A DNA stretch of 64,000 nucleotides from Hyphomonas sp. L-53-1-40 (GCF_000682775.1 NZ_AWFI01000001.1:310001-374000), one strand, 5' to 3'. Positions 25,766 through 35,356 are shown, counted from the stretch's first letter. The notes: generated by a model not told the origin, from the sequence alone. Made by a program: numbers and translations.

Positions 25766-27257
25766 ATGCTGTTCAATTCTGTCCCGTTCCTCGCCTATTT
25801 TTTACCGGTCGTGCTGGTTGTTGCTTTGCTGCTTGGACGTGCCGGACAGAAGGATGCCGTTAAGATTTGGCTACTGCTGTCCTCTGCGTTTTTCTACGGG
25901 TATTGGGAGTGGCGGTACCTGTTCCTGTTGTTTGGAACTATCATTGTCAATTACTTCGTGGGCAGGGCGCTTTCCGCGCACGACCGTCCGCCTGGACAGC
26001 GGCGTTTTTTGCTTATCTGTAGCGTGACGTTCAATCTCGGCCTGCTGTTTGTCTTCAAATATTTCAACTTCTTCATCGGCAATATAGAATTCTTGTTCGG
26101 TTTCGATATCGAGGTGTTCAAGGTCATCCTGCCGCTGGGAATTTCGTTCTTCACATTCCAGCAAATCGCGTTCCTGGTAGATGCCTACAAACGCAAGCTC
26201 GGTGAAGAATACAGCTTTGTAGACTATGCCCTGTTCATCTCATTCTTTCCGCAGTTGATTGCGGGCCCGATCGTTCATCACAAGGATCTGGTGCCCCAGT
26301 TCAAGACCAGGCTGTTTGCGCGCCCCACCGCCGCCATGTTCGCAAGCGGGCTCGCAATTATCATCATCGGCCTGTTCAAGAAGGCCGTCCTGGCAGATGG
26401 CATTTCACCTGCGGTGAACCAGCTGTTCGGTGAAGCTGCTGCGGGTGCGCAACTAACTTTGATCGAGGCGTGGTTGGCAACGCTTGGATTTGCCGGACAG
26501 ATATATTTTGATTTTTCCGGCTATTCGGACATCGCCATTGGGCTTGCCTTGCTGGTAGGCTTGAAGATGCCTGAGAACTTTGCAGCCCCTTATCGCGCAT
26601 CCAGTATTATCGATTTCTGGCGCCGGTGGCACATCACACTGTCTGACTTCCTGCGCGACTATCTGTACATCCCTCTCGGCGGTAACCGCCGATATCAACC
26701 TGATGACAACCATGCTGCTTGGCGGTCTCTGGCATGGCGCGGCATGGACTTTCGTGATCTGGGGAGGGCTGCACGGAGCATATCTGACGGTGAACCATCT
26801 GTTCAACTCGGTGATCAAGGGGAGCGGGCTTGAGGCCGCCGTTGGAAGCCTGCCGGGCAGGGTGTTTGGCTGGGCTGTCACGTTCTTTGCGGTCTGTGTG
26901 GCATGGATCTATTTCCGCGCAGAAAGCCTGGAAGCGGCAAACAATGTTCTGGCCGGTTTCCTCGGCATGAATGGATTCCATATGCCGCCTCATCTCAATG
27001 CGCTGCTGGGGCTCCCCGTGAAGTATGCGTCCTTGACCCCTGCCGGTTCGACCCTCTTCTCCGATCCGGCCCAATGGACCAGCTTGGTGCAGGCGTTCTG
27101 TTTCTCCCTGCTCGGGCTTGTCGTGGCATTCGCGCAGACGAAGGAACGGGGCGGTCAGCGCGCACGCCTCGTGGGAGTTGCGCTGGTAATCGGCTTCGTC
27201 ATTCAGGCGGTGTTCTTCGGAACAGCGTCTGAAGAATTCATCTACTTCCAGTTTTAG
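25766..27257 (+). pseudogene. MBOAT-family O-acyltransferase, frameshifted
   Basis: An AlgI/DltB-type membrane O-acyltransferase, about 490 residues if joined. The first frame (25766 to about 26690) has the helices from MLFNSVPFLAYFLPV to the family mark FWRRWHITLSDFLRDYLYIPLGGN. It then runs out of frame. A second frame takes over near 26690 with INLMTTMLLGGLWHGAAWTFVIWGGLHG, including the active histidine in GGLWHGAAW, and goes on to 27257. The usual five or so residues between GGNR and NLM are missing, so a deletion of roughly 14-16 bases fits, possibly aided by the short dyad CGGCGGT-A-ACCGCCG there. Either a real lesion or an assembly error. Confidence 0.88.
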
Positions 27258-27269
27258 GGAGGCGCGTAA

Positions 27270-28244
27270 ATGAAACCTATCCTGAGTGTTATTGCCGCCA
27301 GCCTTCTGGGACTTGTGCTGTATTTTGGCCTGTTCGGTGTGGTTATCGACAAGCCATTGTCGGTCGGGATTTTCGACCGCGTATATTCACAGAAGAGAGC
27401 TTACGGCCAAGCGCTGGACAAGCCGAAAATTGTCCTCGCTGCCGGGAGTAGCGGATTTTACAGCGACCGCTGCGAGACGATTGCCGAGGAATCCGGAATA
27501 CCATGTGTGAATCTGTCCATTGCGCTGGCATTGGGGCGCGAGACAATTCTTCAGCAAGTAAAGCAAGTTGCAGAACCTGGCGATATCGTTCTGCTGCCGT
27601 GGGAGTACCGGCTCTACTTCCTGAATGCCGAGGATATGCGGGCTCGCATTTCATATCCCTACATTGTGCGTCATGAGAAAAGCTTTCTGAAGGGGCTGGG
27701 TGTCAGGCGTTCATTGGACGCGCTATTCTATTTCGACCTCGATTATTTGTTCGCCGCCCTGCTGGAAACTGAGAACTATGTCGGTGGCAAACGCCATGGA
27801 TTCGACAAGGAAGGACGTATGACTTTGCAGGGGGACTATCGCGGACACACTGCGGAGGTCGCTGCCAAATACCGCGAGAAAGTCGAAACGGCCGGATCTT
27901 CTGCAGCGGAAACGCGAAGGATTGCAGAGATGGTCGAACCTCCTGCCGGCTTGATGGAATTCATCAAGTGGGCCAACGCCAATGACATTACCGTATATGG
28001 TTTGCTCAGCCCTTCCGTTGACTCGGGCGAGCTGTCTCCGGAGGCGCTCGACAAGATGCGTGCTTGGTTTGGGATGGCAGAAAAGGGAGGCTTCCTGGAG
28101 TTCAAGGGCAACTTACAATATCCGTACACATGCTTTTTTGATTCCCGTGAGCATTTGCAGGAGGAGTGCCAGATTCAGCACAGTCGCGTGATCGGAAAAG
28201 GATTGGTTGAACAACTGCGGTCCAACTCCCAACCCGAGGACTAA
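27270..28244 (+). CDS. SGNH-like partner protein of the MBOAT acyltransferase
   Basis: A 324-residue protein with an N-terminal membrane anchor or signal (about 5-27, ILSVIAASLLGLVLYFGLF). After it, VLAAGSSGFYSDRCETIA looks like block I of an SGNH/AlgX-like fold (Ser in GSSGFYS), and DSREHLQEECQ near the end fits the Asp-x-x-His-like block. Such proteins act with MBOAT acyltransferases to move acyl groups onto exported sugars (AlgX, DltD as examples). A GGGAGG lies eight bases before the ATG and 12 bases follow the MBOAT stop, so the two form a unit. If the MBOAT is truly dead, this gene may be idle. Confidence 0.72.
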   Translation: MKPILSVIAASLLGLVLYFGLFGVVIDKPLSVGIFDRVYSQKRAYGQALDKPKIVLAAGSSGFYSDRCETIAEESGIPCVNLSIALALGRETILQQVKQVAEPGDIVLLPWEYRLYFLNAEDMRARISYPYIVRHEKSFLKGLGVRRSLDALFYFDLDYLFAALLETENYVGGKRHGFDKEGRMTLQGDYRGHTAEVAAKYREKVETAGSSAAETRRIAEMVEPPAGLMEFIKWANANDITVYGLLSPSVDSGELSPEALDKMRAWFGMAEKGGFLEFKGNLQYPYTCFFDSREHLQEECQIQHSRVIGKGLVEQLRSNSQPED

Positions 28245-28310
28245 ACTCTGCCAATCCGACCGTAACCGCACGGAGCTATAGATGTCTGAAAAGCATCAAA
28301 GGAGCTCCAC

Positions 28311-29688
28311 ATGGACGAGTCTGCACGTCTTGGTCTGCCATACCTGATACCCAATCAGGCCCAGAAACATGTCACCGTAAACGAGGCGTTCCGCAAGCTG
28401 GACCAGATGGTTCAGCTGTGCGTGCAATCGAAAGCAATTTCGATCCAGCCCGAGGCGCCTTTGGACGGCGAGGCCTACATCATTCCTGCCAGCGCGACGG
28501 GCGAGAACTGGTCCGGCTATGCCGTGAATACAATCGCCACATTCCAGGATGGTGCATGGGCCGTATTCCAGGCACTGGCGGGTATGCGGGCTTACATTCT
28601 GGATGAAGCGGTGATGCGCGTTTTCAATGGCGCTGACTGGGTGGCTATGGCGGGCGCCGCGCCATCGGAAGAGAGCCCGGTATTGGGGATCAACACGATA
28701 GCCGACCTTTCCAATCGCTTGTCTGTGAAATCTGACTCTGTCCTGTTGCAGCATGATGACGTCACACCCGGTAACGGAGATTGTCGCTTAAACGTCAACA
28801 AGAGTGCCCCGGCCGCGACTGCCTCTCTTCTCATGCAATCGGGCGCATCAGGGCGCGCGGAGATTGGTCTGACGGGTGATGACGATTTCCACATAAAGGT
28901 CAGCAATGATGGAAGCGTGTGGCGGGATGCAATTTCGGTCGACAAGGATACCGGCTTCGTCGGTATCGGGACGGATGCGCCAGCGACACCTTTCCATGTC
29001 AATGCGGGCTTGGCGAATGTTGCCTTCAAGCTCGAGGGAACCGATCCGACCATTGTGTTTCAGATGCAGGATGACACGACCACTTCAACTGGCAATGGTC
29101 CGATCCTGTTCGCACGCACTGGCGACAACACGCAGTTCTACACGGCGGGCTCTGATCGATGCGGATGGCCAGGTCGGGATAGGGACATCAAATCCCTCGG
29201 CGCGGTTGAATGTTCTTGCCGGCGGCATCGTTGCCGGGTCGCCAACCGGCGGTGACAAGGGCGCCGGCACGATCAACGCCGAGGCTCTATATGATGATAA
29301 CGCATTGTTGAGCTGTTATGTGCTGGATCAGGCGATCGACGGACGTGTGGATATAAACAAGTGGGATGCGCGCACGCCAGACCGGCATGTTCCCCCGGCA
29401 GCGGCAATTGCCCGCCATCACGAGCCAGCGCGCCGGTTTGTGGCGCGTATCGGCGGTTCACATGACCCGCTCACACTGGACGGTTACGCCCGGCACTGGA
29501 AAGACAAACGCCATCTGACCTCGATGCCGAACGAGGCAACCTATGATCCCGTCAACGGACCGCTCACAATGGGTGAGTGGATTCAGAGACTGGTGGAAAC
29601 CGCCGAAATTTACGCCGTACTGATCGACACCCTCCATCAGATGCTGAAAGCGGCAGAAAAGACGCCGAAGCCGGAGCGTCCGGGCTAG
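28311..29688 (+). pseudogene. DUF2793 tail-fibre-like surface protein, frameshifted
   Basis: The first frame opens with RLGLPYLIPNQAQKHVTVNE, the DUF2793 signature seen in phage and gene-transfer-agent tail parts. It is followed by repeats of VGIGTDAPATPFHVN type, as in tail fibres. The frame is lost near 29151, where a second frame continues LIDADGQVGIGTSNPSARLNVL to the stop at 29688. Removing one base from GGGCTCTGATC restores one protein of about 458 residues. The 3' end carries GSHDPLTLDGYARHWKDKRHL. The gene has no phage neighbours; it lies at the end of the sugar-assembly series. Its stop overlaps the stop of the Gfo/Idh gene by four bases. Confidence 0.75.
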
Positions 29689-30734
29689 GTCAGTTCCTTG
29701 ACGGTCATGTTGAGTTGGTCTGCGAGGTTTGGTGCCTGATGCAGATCATGTTCGTAAATCATGTCTATCAGGGACATGACTTCAAGGGCTTGATCAGAGG
29801 ACCCGAATTTAACCGGGGCACCGTTCTGGACGCTGTCAAAGAAGAGCTCGATCTCCCGTGCCCATGACTGGTCGATGTGGAAGGTCAGGCGTTCTTCGTC
29901 TTCCCATGTTGCCGCTGGCGCCGTTGTGCGGTTCTGAGCGATGGTAAGGATCTCGTCGCCATAGGTCCCTGACGACGTCTTCAAACCGTTCAGCACCATA
30001 TAGCCGCGCTCCATGAAGACTTCGAGCGAGAACAGGTGTCTCCATTGCGTCATGGTGGAGTGGACTGACGCAGTGACGCCCGTTTGCGTGTTGCGCATGA
30101 TCGCAAAGACATTGTCTTCGATGCCGGGGGTTTTCCAGTACATGTTGGAGACCATGGCGTGAACTTCGTCGAACGGCTTGCCGGTCAGGTAGAGCAGGAG
30201 GTCGAGCATGTGGATGCCCTGATCCAGCAGAATGCCGCCGCCAGCCAGTTCCTTCTTGGCTCGCCATGTGTTCAGATAGTCACCATCCACACTTTTGCCG
30301 TAGCGGCTACGCATCCAGAGAATGGAGCCGAACTTGCGGGAGTCCACGATGCTCTTCATCTTGTCGATTGCACCGTGCTGACGGTGATTGAAACCGTACA
30401 TCAGTACTTTGCCGCTGGCGCGTTCGACTTCCTGAATATCGCGCACATCCTGAGCGCTGAAAGCGGGGGGCTTTTCGCAGAAGACGTGCTTGCCAGCCTT
30501 CAGTGCCATGATCGTTTTCGGCTTGTTGAAATAGTTGGGCAGGCAAAGAAAGACAATGTCGATGTCCGGGTCTTCGATGATCTCGTCAATGGAATTGGCG
30601 ACCGGGTATTTGCAGTCATCGGGGATGTTGACGTCGAAGACGGATTTGATCTGGGCGAAGCCGTGCGTTTCGATCGCATCGGCACGAATTTGTCCCATTT
30701 TGCCGAATCCGCAAATTCCAACATTCATTGACAT
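29685..30734 (-). CDS. Gfo/Idh/MocA family oxidoreductase
   Basis: A 349-residue NAD(P)-dependent sugar oxidoreductase. The Rossmann loop is GICGFGKMGQIRADAI (6-21), the CEKPP motif with the active lysine is at 86-90, and DQGIHMLDLLLYLTG carries the other conserved Asp and His. The start has an AGGAGTGAAGAA just upstream. It is the first of five metabolic genes (29.7-34.1 kb) around the CMP-sugar synthetase. In such a set it may oxidise or reduce a keto group of a sugar, but the substrate is not seen. Confidence 0.9.
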   Translation of the reverse strand: MSMNVGICGFGKMGQIRADAIETHGFAQIKSVFDVNIPDDCKYPVANSIDEIIEDPDIDIVFLCLPNYFNKPKTIMALKAGKHVFCEKPPAFSAQDVRDIQEVERASGKVLMYGFNHRQHGAIDKMKSIVDSRKFGSILWMRSRYGKSVDGDYLNTWRAKKELAGGGILLDQGIHMLDLLLYLTGKPFDEVHAMVSNMYWKTPGIEDNVFAIMRNTQTGVTASVHSTMTQWRHLFSLEVFMERGYMVLNGLKTSSGTYGDEILTIAQNRTTAPAATWEDEERLTFHIDQSWAREIELFFDSVQNGAPVKFGSSDQALEVMSLIDMIYEHDLHQAPNLADQLNMTVKELT

Positions 30735-30767
30735 TTCTTCACTCCTAAAACTCTACGCTGGGCGTCG

Positions 30768-31496
30768 CTAACGGCCATTGGCCGAAACTTCCAGCGGTGA
30801 CCATATATCGTCGTTTGCAACGGTGAAATTTCCGCCAGAGGCCCGCACCAATGCGAGGCCGCCGGCGACATCCCACCATCTGATCCCTTTTTCTTGGTAT
30901 CCGTCCAGTTTCCCCTGAGCGACCCATGAGAGGGACAGGGCGGCCGAGCCAATCATCCGCACCTTGCCCCAGGCGTTCAGTGCCTCGGCATTCTTTGCCG
31001 CGGCTTCGGCATTGGAGCGTGTGGCGGCGGGGATACCTGTTGAGAGGGACGACGGGCCGCCAAGGGCCGCGCGGTCAATGCGTTCGCCGTTGCGATACAG
31101 CCCGGCTGTCTCATTCGTGTGGACAAGTTCGTCCCGGACAAAATCATATACCGCGCCCGCTAGCGGCGTCATTCCCTGACAAAGCGCAATGGAAACAGCG
31201 CACAAGGGGATTCCGCGCATGAAATTGTAGCTTCCATCCAAGGGGTCGATCACCCAATAGGGGTCATCCGGGCTCGCTGGCTCTCGGAGCCATCCGCCCT
31301 CTTCAGACATGACGCCCCACGGACTATCGGAAAGCAGTCCGGCGGCCACCATTTCTTCTGATTGGCGATCTTCGGCAAGTTTCACATCTCGCGCCAGCGC
31401 GGTGTCTATTGCGGCGTCTGCGAATCGTGAGCGGAGGAAGTCGCCGCTTGCCTTGGCGCTCGCCAGCAAGAGTTCGTAATTGATCACGATGGACAT
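30768..31496 (-). CDS. Inositol-monophosphatase-family phosphatase
   Basis: A 242-residue Mg-dependent phosphatase from the ATG at 31496 (MSIVINYELL); the open frame extends 43 residues upstream but is not family-like. Metal motifs are SEEGG (64-68) and DPLDGS (84-89) with NFMRGIPLCAVSIAL, and GIRWWDVAGGLALVRASGG near the C terminus. Relatives such as CysQ act on sugar phosphates and nucleotides. Being next to the oxidoreductase and divergent from the hydratase, it may remove a phosphate from a sugar intermediate of the CMP-activated acid. Confidence 0.88.
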   Translation of the reverse strand: MSIVINYELLLASAKASGDFLRSRFADAAIDTALARDVKLAEDRQSEEMVAAGLLSDSPWGVMSEEGGWLREPASPDDPYWVIDPLDGSYNFMRGIPLCAVSIALCQGMTPLAGAVYDFVRDELVHTNETAGLYRNGERIDRAALGGPSSLSTGIPAATRSNAEAAAKNAEALNAWGKVRMIGSAALSLSWVAQGKLDGYQEKGIRWWDVAGGLALVRASGGNFTVANDDIWSPLEVSANGR

Positions 31497-31649
31497 AGCT
31501 GGATTATCTACTCGCGTATCAATTCGGTACGGAATTCGAAGCCGTGAGGTGTTCCCTGACCTGAGGGGCTTTTGATAGGGTAGTTGCTCCCCTAGAACAA
31601 GGCGTAATGCAGGAGCAAACGGCATGACTCATTCAGGCATTCTGATTTC

Positions 31650-32432
31650 ATGAAACACTTCGAAAATCTTTCCGACGCGCTTGTCTCAGCAGCCCGAACG
31701 GGCACCATCTGTTCCTTCCCAACGCACCAGTTGCCGGCCGATTACGAGTCCGCCGAAGACGTGCAGGACTCCTATCTGAGGGCGTTGGGATTGAAAGGCG
31801 GCCACTGGAAGCTGGGCGCAAGCAATCAGGGTTCGCGCGACGGGCTCGGGCTTGCACGGCCTTTCTCGGGACTGATCCCTTCGACGAACATGATCTCGTC
31901 CGGTAACACTCGGCCTATGACCGACTTCAGGCAGCCCGGCGCGGAATGTGAACTGGCGGTCGTCCTGGGGACTGACCTGCCGCTGAAGCCCGGCGGATAT
32001 ACCCGCACTGAGGTGCTGGACGCGGTGGCGCGAACCATTGCCGCTATCGAGGTTCCCGAAACCCGCTTCTCTGCGCTGGGAATCCATGGCGGCCTGGCGC
32101 TGGTCGCGGACAATGGTGCAGCAGGTTATGCGGTTGCCGGAGAGGGCGTAGAGGGTGCCGATAGCTTAGATGATCGTGATCGTGTGGGTCGGCTGATTGT
32201 TGACGGTGTCGTGAAGGAGGAGGGTGATGTCAGGCAGTTGGTTGCGTTGCCGTCTGAATTGCTCACCGATCATGTGAATCGCATGGCAGCGAGAGGATGG
32301 GAACATCGGCGCGGCGACGTAATCCTGCTTGGGGCGCTGGCCCCGCGTGTGGGCCTTGATGGGCCTGCCAGAATTGTGGCAAGTGTCGACGGTCTTGGGG
32401 AGGCCGAGTTGCATTTCGCAGCCGGTTCGTAA
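31650..32432 (+). CDS. 2-keto-4-pentenoate hydratase-like protein (MhpD/FAH superfamily)
   Basis: A 260-residue protein of the FAH superfamily hydratase branch. The metal-binding glutamates are in GAECELAVVLG, and WKLGASNQ, VPETRFSALG and HRRGDVILLGAL are further family marks. Hydratases and hydrolases of this type act on 2-keto acids, some on 2-keto-3-deoxy sugar acids. Placement between a sugar phosphatase and a 2-hydroxyacid dehydrogenase suggests a 2-keto sugar acid here. No strong ribosome site is seen before the ATG. Confidence 0.75.
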   Translation: MKHFENLSDALVSAARTGTICSFPTHQLPADYESAEDVQDSYLRALGLKGGHWKLGASNQGSRDGLGLARPFSGLIPSTNMISSGNTRPMTDFRQPGAECELAVVLGTDLPLKPGGYTRTEVLDAVARTIAAIEVPETRFSALGIHGGLALVADNGAAGYAVAGEGVEGADSLDDRDRVGRLIVDGVVKEEGDVRQLVALPSELLTDHVNRMAARGWEHRRGDVILLGALAPRVGLDGPARIVASVDGLGEAELHFAAGS

Positions 32433-32466
32433 GCGGGATACGCATCTCGGGACAGGAGAAACTTCA

Positions 32467-33426
32467 ATGAACAACACAGCCTCCGTCGCCGTGCTATCGC
32501 GTTCCTTTTCCGCGCATGAAAAGTTGGCCGCTGAACTCAATCGCCGCTATAGCGACGTCACTTTGAACGACACCGGTCGCACCTTGGCAGGTGACGAACT
32601 CGTCGCCTTTCTGCAGGGCAAGTCCCACGTCGTAGTCGCGCTCGAGAAGATCACCGATGACATCCTTGCGCGGCTGCCTGATTTGAAAGTCATCGGCAAA
32701 TATGGCGTAGGCCTGAACAATGTGGACCTGCATGCGTGTGAAGCCCGCGGAGTCCACGTTGGCTGGACAGGCGGCGTGAATCGCCGGTCTGTCGCGGAGC
32801 TTGTGATTGCACTCAGTATCGCCAGCCTGCGCCATGTTGTGAGGTCACATATGGAAATCGTGGGTGGTGAATTTCGTCAGATCAAGGGTCGTCAGTTGCA
32901 AGGCCGCAAAGTGGGCCTGCTGGGGTGCGGACATGTCGGCAAGGAAGTGGCGCGGCTCATGCTGGCGCTTGGCTGCGAAGTCCAGGCGCATGATATTCGC
33001 GACCTGTCGGAGTTCTGTGAGGAAACTGGCGTGAAAAGCGTTTCACTGGATGAACTAGTCGAGACCAGTGAAGTCCTTTCGCTGCACGTGCCGTTCACAC
33101 CTGCCACGTCGATGATCATCAATGCTGATCGCCTGGCTCGCATGCGGACTGATGCGGTACTGGTCAATACGGCGCGTGGCGGATTGGTGGACGAGGCAGC
33201 GCTGAAGCGTGCGTTGCACAATGAGAACATTGCGGCGGCTGCGTTTGACGTGTTTGAACCGGAACCCCCGACGGACATGGATCTGCTGCGACTGCCGAAC
33301 TTCATCGCTACAGGCCATATTGGCGGTAGCGCTGAAGAAGCCATTTTCATGATGGGCATGGCTGCGATTGAAGGGCTGGAAAACGCCCAACCTGCATTGA
33401 GCCATATTCCAGACTATTTGCGCTAA
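32467..33426 (+). CDS. D-isomer-specific 2-hydroxyacid dehydrogenase
   Basis: A 319-residue enzyme, from the ATG at 32467 (MNNTASVAVL) that follows a GGAG by about ten bases. NAD loop GCGHVG is at 153-158 with the acidic Asp176. The catalytic trio is Arg237 (NTARGGLVDE), Glu266 (DVFEPEP) and His284 (TGHIGG). It is a phosphoglycerate-dehydrogenase-like enzyme, reversing 2-keto and 2-hydroxy acids. Downstream of the hydratase gene and followed by a CMP-sugar synthetase, so it may interconvert a sugar-derived 2-keto or 2-hydroxy acid. Confidence 0.9.
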   Translation: MNNTASVAVLSRSFSAHEKLAAELNRRYSDVTLNDTGRTLAGDELVAFLQGKSHVVVALEKITDDILARLPDLKVIGKYGVGLNNVDLHACEARGVHVGWTGGVNRRSVAELVIALSIASLRHVVRSHMEIVGGEFRQIKGRQLQGRKVGLLGCGHVGKEVARLMLALGCEVQAHDIRDLSEFCEETGVKSVSLDELVETSEVLSLHVPFTPATSMIINADRLARMRTDAVLVNTARGGLVDEAALKRALHNENIAAAAFDVFEPEPPTDMDLLRLPNFIATGHIGGSAEEAIFMMGMAAIEGLENAQPALSHIPDYLR

Positions 33427-33446
33427 ACCGAAAGGCTTGTTGCCGC

Positions 33447-34133
33447 ATGACCAATATCGCGATGATCCCCGCCCGCATGGGCAGCCAGCGTCTGCAAAAG
33501 AAGAACCTGGCGCCGTTGAAAGGCGTTCCGTTGATCGTGCACGCGATCCGGAAATGCCGCGAGGCGGGTGTCTTCGACCGCATCATCGTGAATTCCGAAC
33601 ATCCGGACTTCGGGCCGATTGCGCAAGCCGAGGGTGTTGAGTTCCATCAGCGCCCGGAGGAGCTTGGATCCAACAACGCAACGAGTGAAGACTTCGTGAC
33701 AGAGTTCCTGAAGGCCAATCCCTGTGATCGCGTGTTCCAAGTACACTCGATTGCGCCATTGCTGACAACCGCTGAGGTGCGCGACTTTGTAAGTGCAATG
33801 ATTGAAACCGATGTCGACGTGCTGCTCAGCGTGGTCGATGATCAGCTGGAATGCCTCTACCATGATGAACCTGTGAACTTCACGTTTTCCGAGAAGACGA
33901 ACTCGCAGGATCTCGATCCTGTTCGGAAGGTTTCCTGGTCAATCACAGGGTGGCGCTCTGCGACATTCCTCGCCGCAAAAGAGTCCGGCGGCTGCGCGAC
34001 ATATGCGGGCCGACGAGGCGTGTTTACCGTCAACAAGATGGCAGGGCATGTCATCAAGACTGAGGAAGATTTGCGGATTGCAGAAGCCTTGTATGATTTC
34101 GTCCATCAAGGCGGTTCGGTTGAGGGTGACTGA
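33447..34133 (+). CDS. Acylneuraminate cytidylyltransferase-family protein (CMP-sugar synthetase)
   Basis: A 228-residue nucleotidyltransferase of the NeuA/KdsB type, which makes CMP-activated acidic sugars from CTP. The N-terminal IPARMGSQRLQKKNLAPL is the CTP-binding signature, and EDLRIAEALYDF closes the domain. An AAAGG precedes the ATG. The chain is shorter than bifunctional NeuA. No sialic, legionaminic or pseudaminic synthase (NeuB) is in the window, so the acid is unusual or made elsewhere. It is the last of the five metabolic genes and converges with the GT2 gene. Confidence 0.88.
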   Translation: MTNIAMIPARMGSQRLQKKNLAPLKGVPLIVHAIRKCREAGVFDRIIVNSEHPDFGPIAQAEGVEFHQRPEELGSNNATSEDFVTEFLKANPCDRVFQVHSIAPLLTTAEVRDFVSAMIETDVDVLLSVVDDQLECLYHDEPVNFTFSEKTNSQDLDPVRKVSWSITGWRSATFLAAKESGGCATYAGRRGVFTVNKMAGHVIKTEEDLRIAEALYDFVHQGGSVEGD

Positions 34134-34151
34134 CGGAGTCTGTCGCCTGTC

Positions 34152-35231
34152 CTAGTGTGCTTCTCGGGCGATCAGGGGCTGATCCGCGTCAGAAGGCAGG
34201 GGCCGGACATGAGGCAGTCTCTGGTTCATGCGTAGTGGATTCCACGTCATCGTGCGTAGAAGGTCGATCATCGAACGCTTTCTCTTCCGAACACGCCAGC
34301 GTGGGTCTGACAGGATCGCCGGTAGATCTCGCACGCCGTGCCAGGTTCCACGTAGTGTGGGTTTGAAACATCCGATCATGGCACTCCGGAAAATGAGATA
34401 CACCGACAGAACGAGATGAACCGGAGCAGTTAGGACCAGCAAAGGAGTCGGCATATTCTTCGCATAGGTCCAGATGCGGTTGCGTGTTCCGTGATAGGAT
34501 GAAAAGGCGCTGTGGCGACCAGAAATGGCACTGCCCGCATGGTGCACAACCGCATCCTTGAGGAAGACGCACGGCTCCCCTTCAAGCTGCAGGCGGAAGC
34601 CGATGTCGACATCTTCGCAATAACAGAAAAAGCGTTCGTCAAAGCCGCCGATACGCAGGAAAAGTTCCCGGTCATACATTGCCGCAGCGCCGCATGGACT
34701 GAAGCAGAGACCCGTTTCGGGTAGCCGGGAAACCGGGTGGCCGAAGCCACCCCGCCAAGGGATACCGAAGATCAAATACGCATCGCCCACGCCGTCCAGC
34801 ATATCCGGGTCGTCGAGGCAGTATTGGGTCGAGGCGAACACACGGCAGCCCGCATGGTGCCGGGAGGCGGCTTGAAGCTTCTCCAGCCAGTTGGCGGACG
34901 CTGTGGCGTCCGGATTGAGCAATGCGAGCCATTGTCCGCGCGCCAGATTTGCGGCTTGGTTGTTGGCCACCGCAAAGCCGACATTGTCGGAGTTCCTTAT
35001 GAGCCTGGCTTGTGCGATACCAGAGAGATCCAACGTATCTGGCGACCCGTCGGTCGATGCATTGTCGATGACAATCAGCTCAAAGTCCTGAAATGTCTGA
35101 GTCTTCAGCGAATCGACGGCGGCCTGCAAATACGCGCCCCCATTGTAGTTCACAATGATCACAGAGAAGCTTATCGCTGAAGACTTGAAGGGCTTGGGCG
35201 CGGCGCTCGCGGGGGAAATTGATTCTGTCAT
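34152..35231 (-). CDS. Glycosyltransferase family 2
   Basis: Inverting GT-A enzyme of about 359 residues, chosen from ATG 35231 (MTESISPA); a GTG eight codons upstream is possible. It has FSVIIVNYNGGAYLQAAVDS, the metal-site NPDATAS in place of the usual DxD neighbourhood, and FDERFFCYCEDVDIGFRLQ, as in WbbL-type rhamnosyltransferases, which fits the dTDP-rhamnose genes. It is the right-hand edge of the polysaccharide region. The next gene, phhA, is divergent from it. Confidence 0.9.
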   Translation of the reverse strand: MTESISPASAAPKPFKSSAISFSVIIVNYNGGAYLQAAVDSLKTQTFQDFELIVIDNASTDGSPDTLDLSGIAQARLIRNSDNVGFAVANNQAANLARGQWLALLNPDATASANWLEKLQAASRHHAGCRVFASTQYCLDDPDMLDGVGDAYLIFGIPWRGGFGHPVSRLPETGLCFSPCGAAAMYDRELFLRIGGFDERFFCYCEDVDIGFRLQLEGEPCVFLKDAVVHHAGSAISGRHSAFSSYHGTRNRIWTYAKNMPTPLLVLTAPVHLVLSVYLIFRSAMIGCFKPTLRGTWHGVRDLPAILSDPRWRVRKRKRSMIDLLRTMTWNPLRMNQRLPHVRPLPSDADQPLIAREAH

Positions 35232-35330
35232 ACCGATTACAATTGTACGCCCCACTTAATTCCCGAAACCTTACTGACATGTTCGCGTAACGCCGTCGAC
35301 CCGAGTGCTGGAAGCCGCTCAAGAGAGGGA

Positions 35331-35356
35331 CATATAGTTTCATATGGAACTATATG
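35331..35356. promoter_or_regulatory. Near-perfect 26-bp palindrome upstream of phhA (possible operator)
   Basis: CATATAGTT and AACTATATG are exact inverted 9-bp arms, and the eight bases between them hold the palindrome CATATG, so 24 of 26 positions are symmetrical. It lies 24 bases before the chosen ATG of phhA, on the divergent gap with the GT2 gene. Such long AT-rich dyads are typical of operators; phhA is regulated by Lrp/AsnC-type proteins in several alphaproteobacteria, but which protein binds here is unknown. Confidence 0.6.

Noticed and set aside
28311-29688. Prophage remnant
   Set aside because: Only one tail-like gene; no integrase, capsid or lysis genes near.
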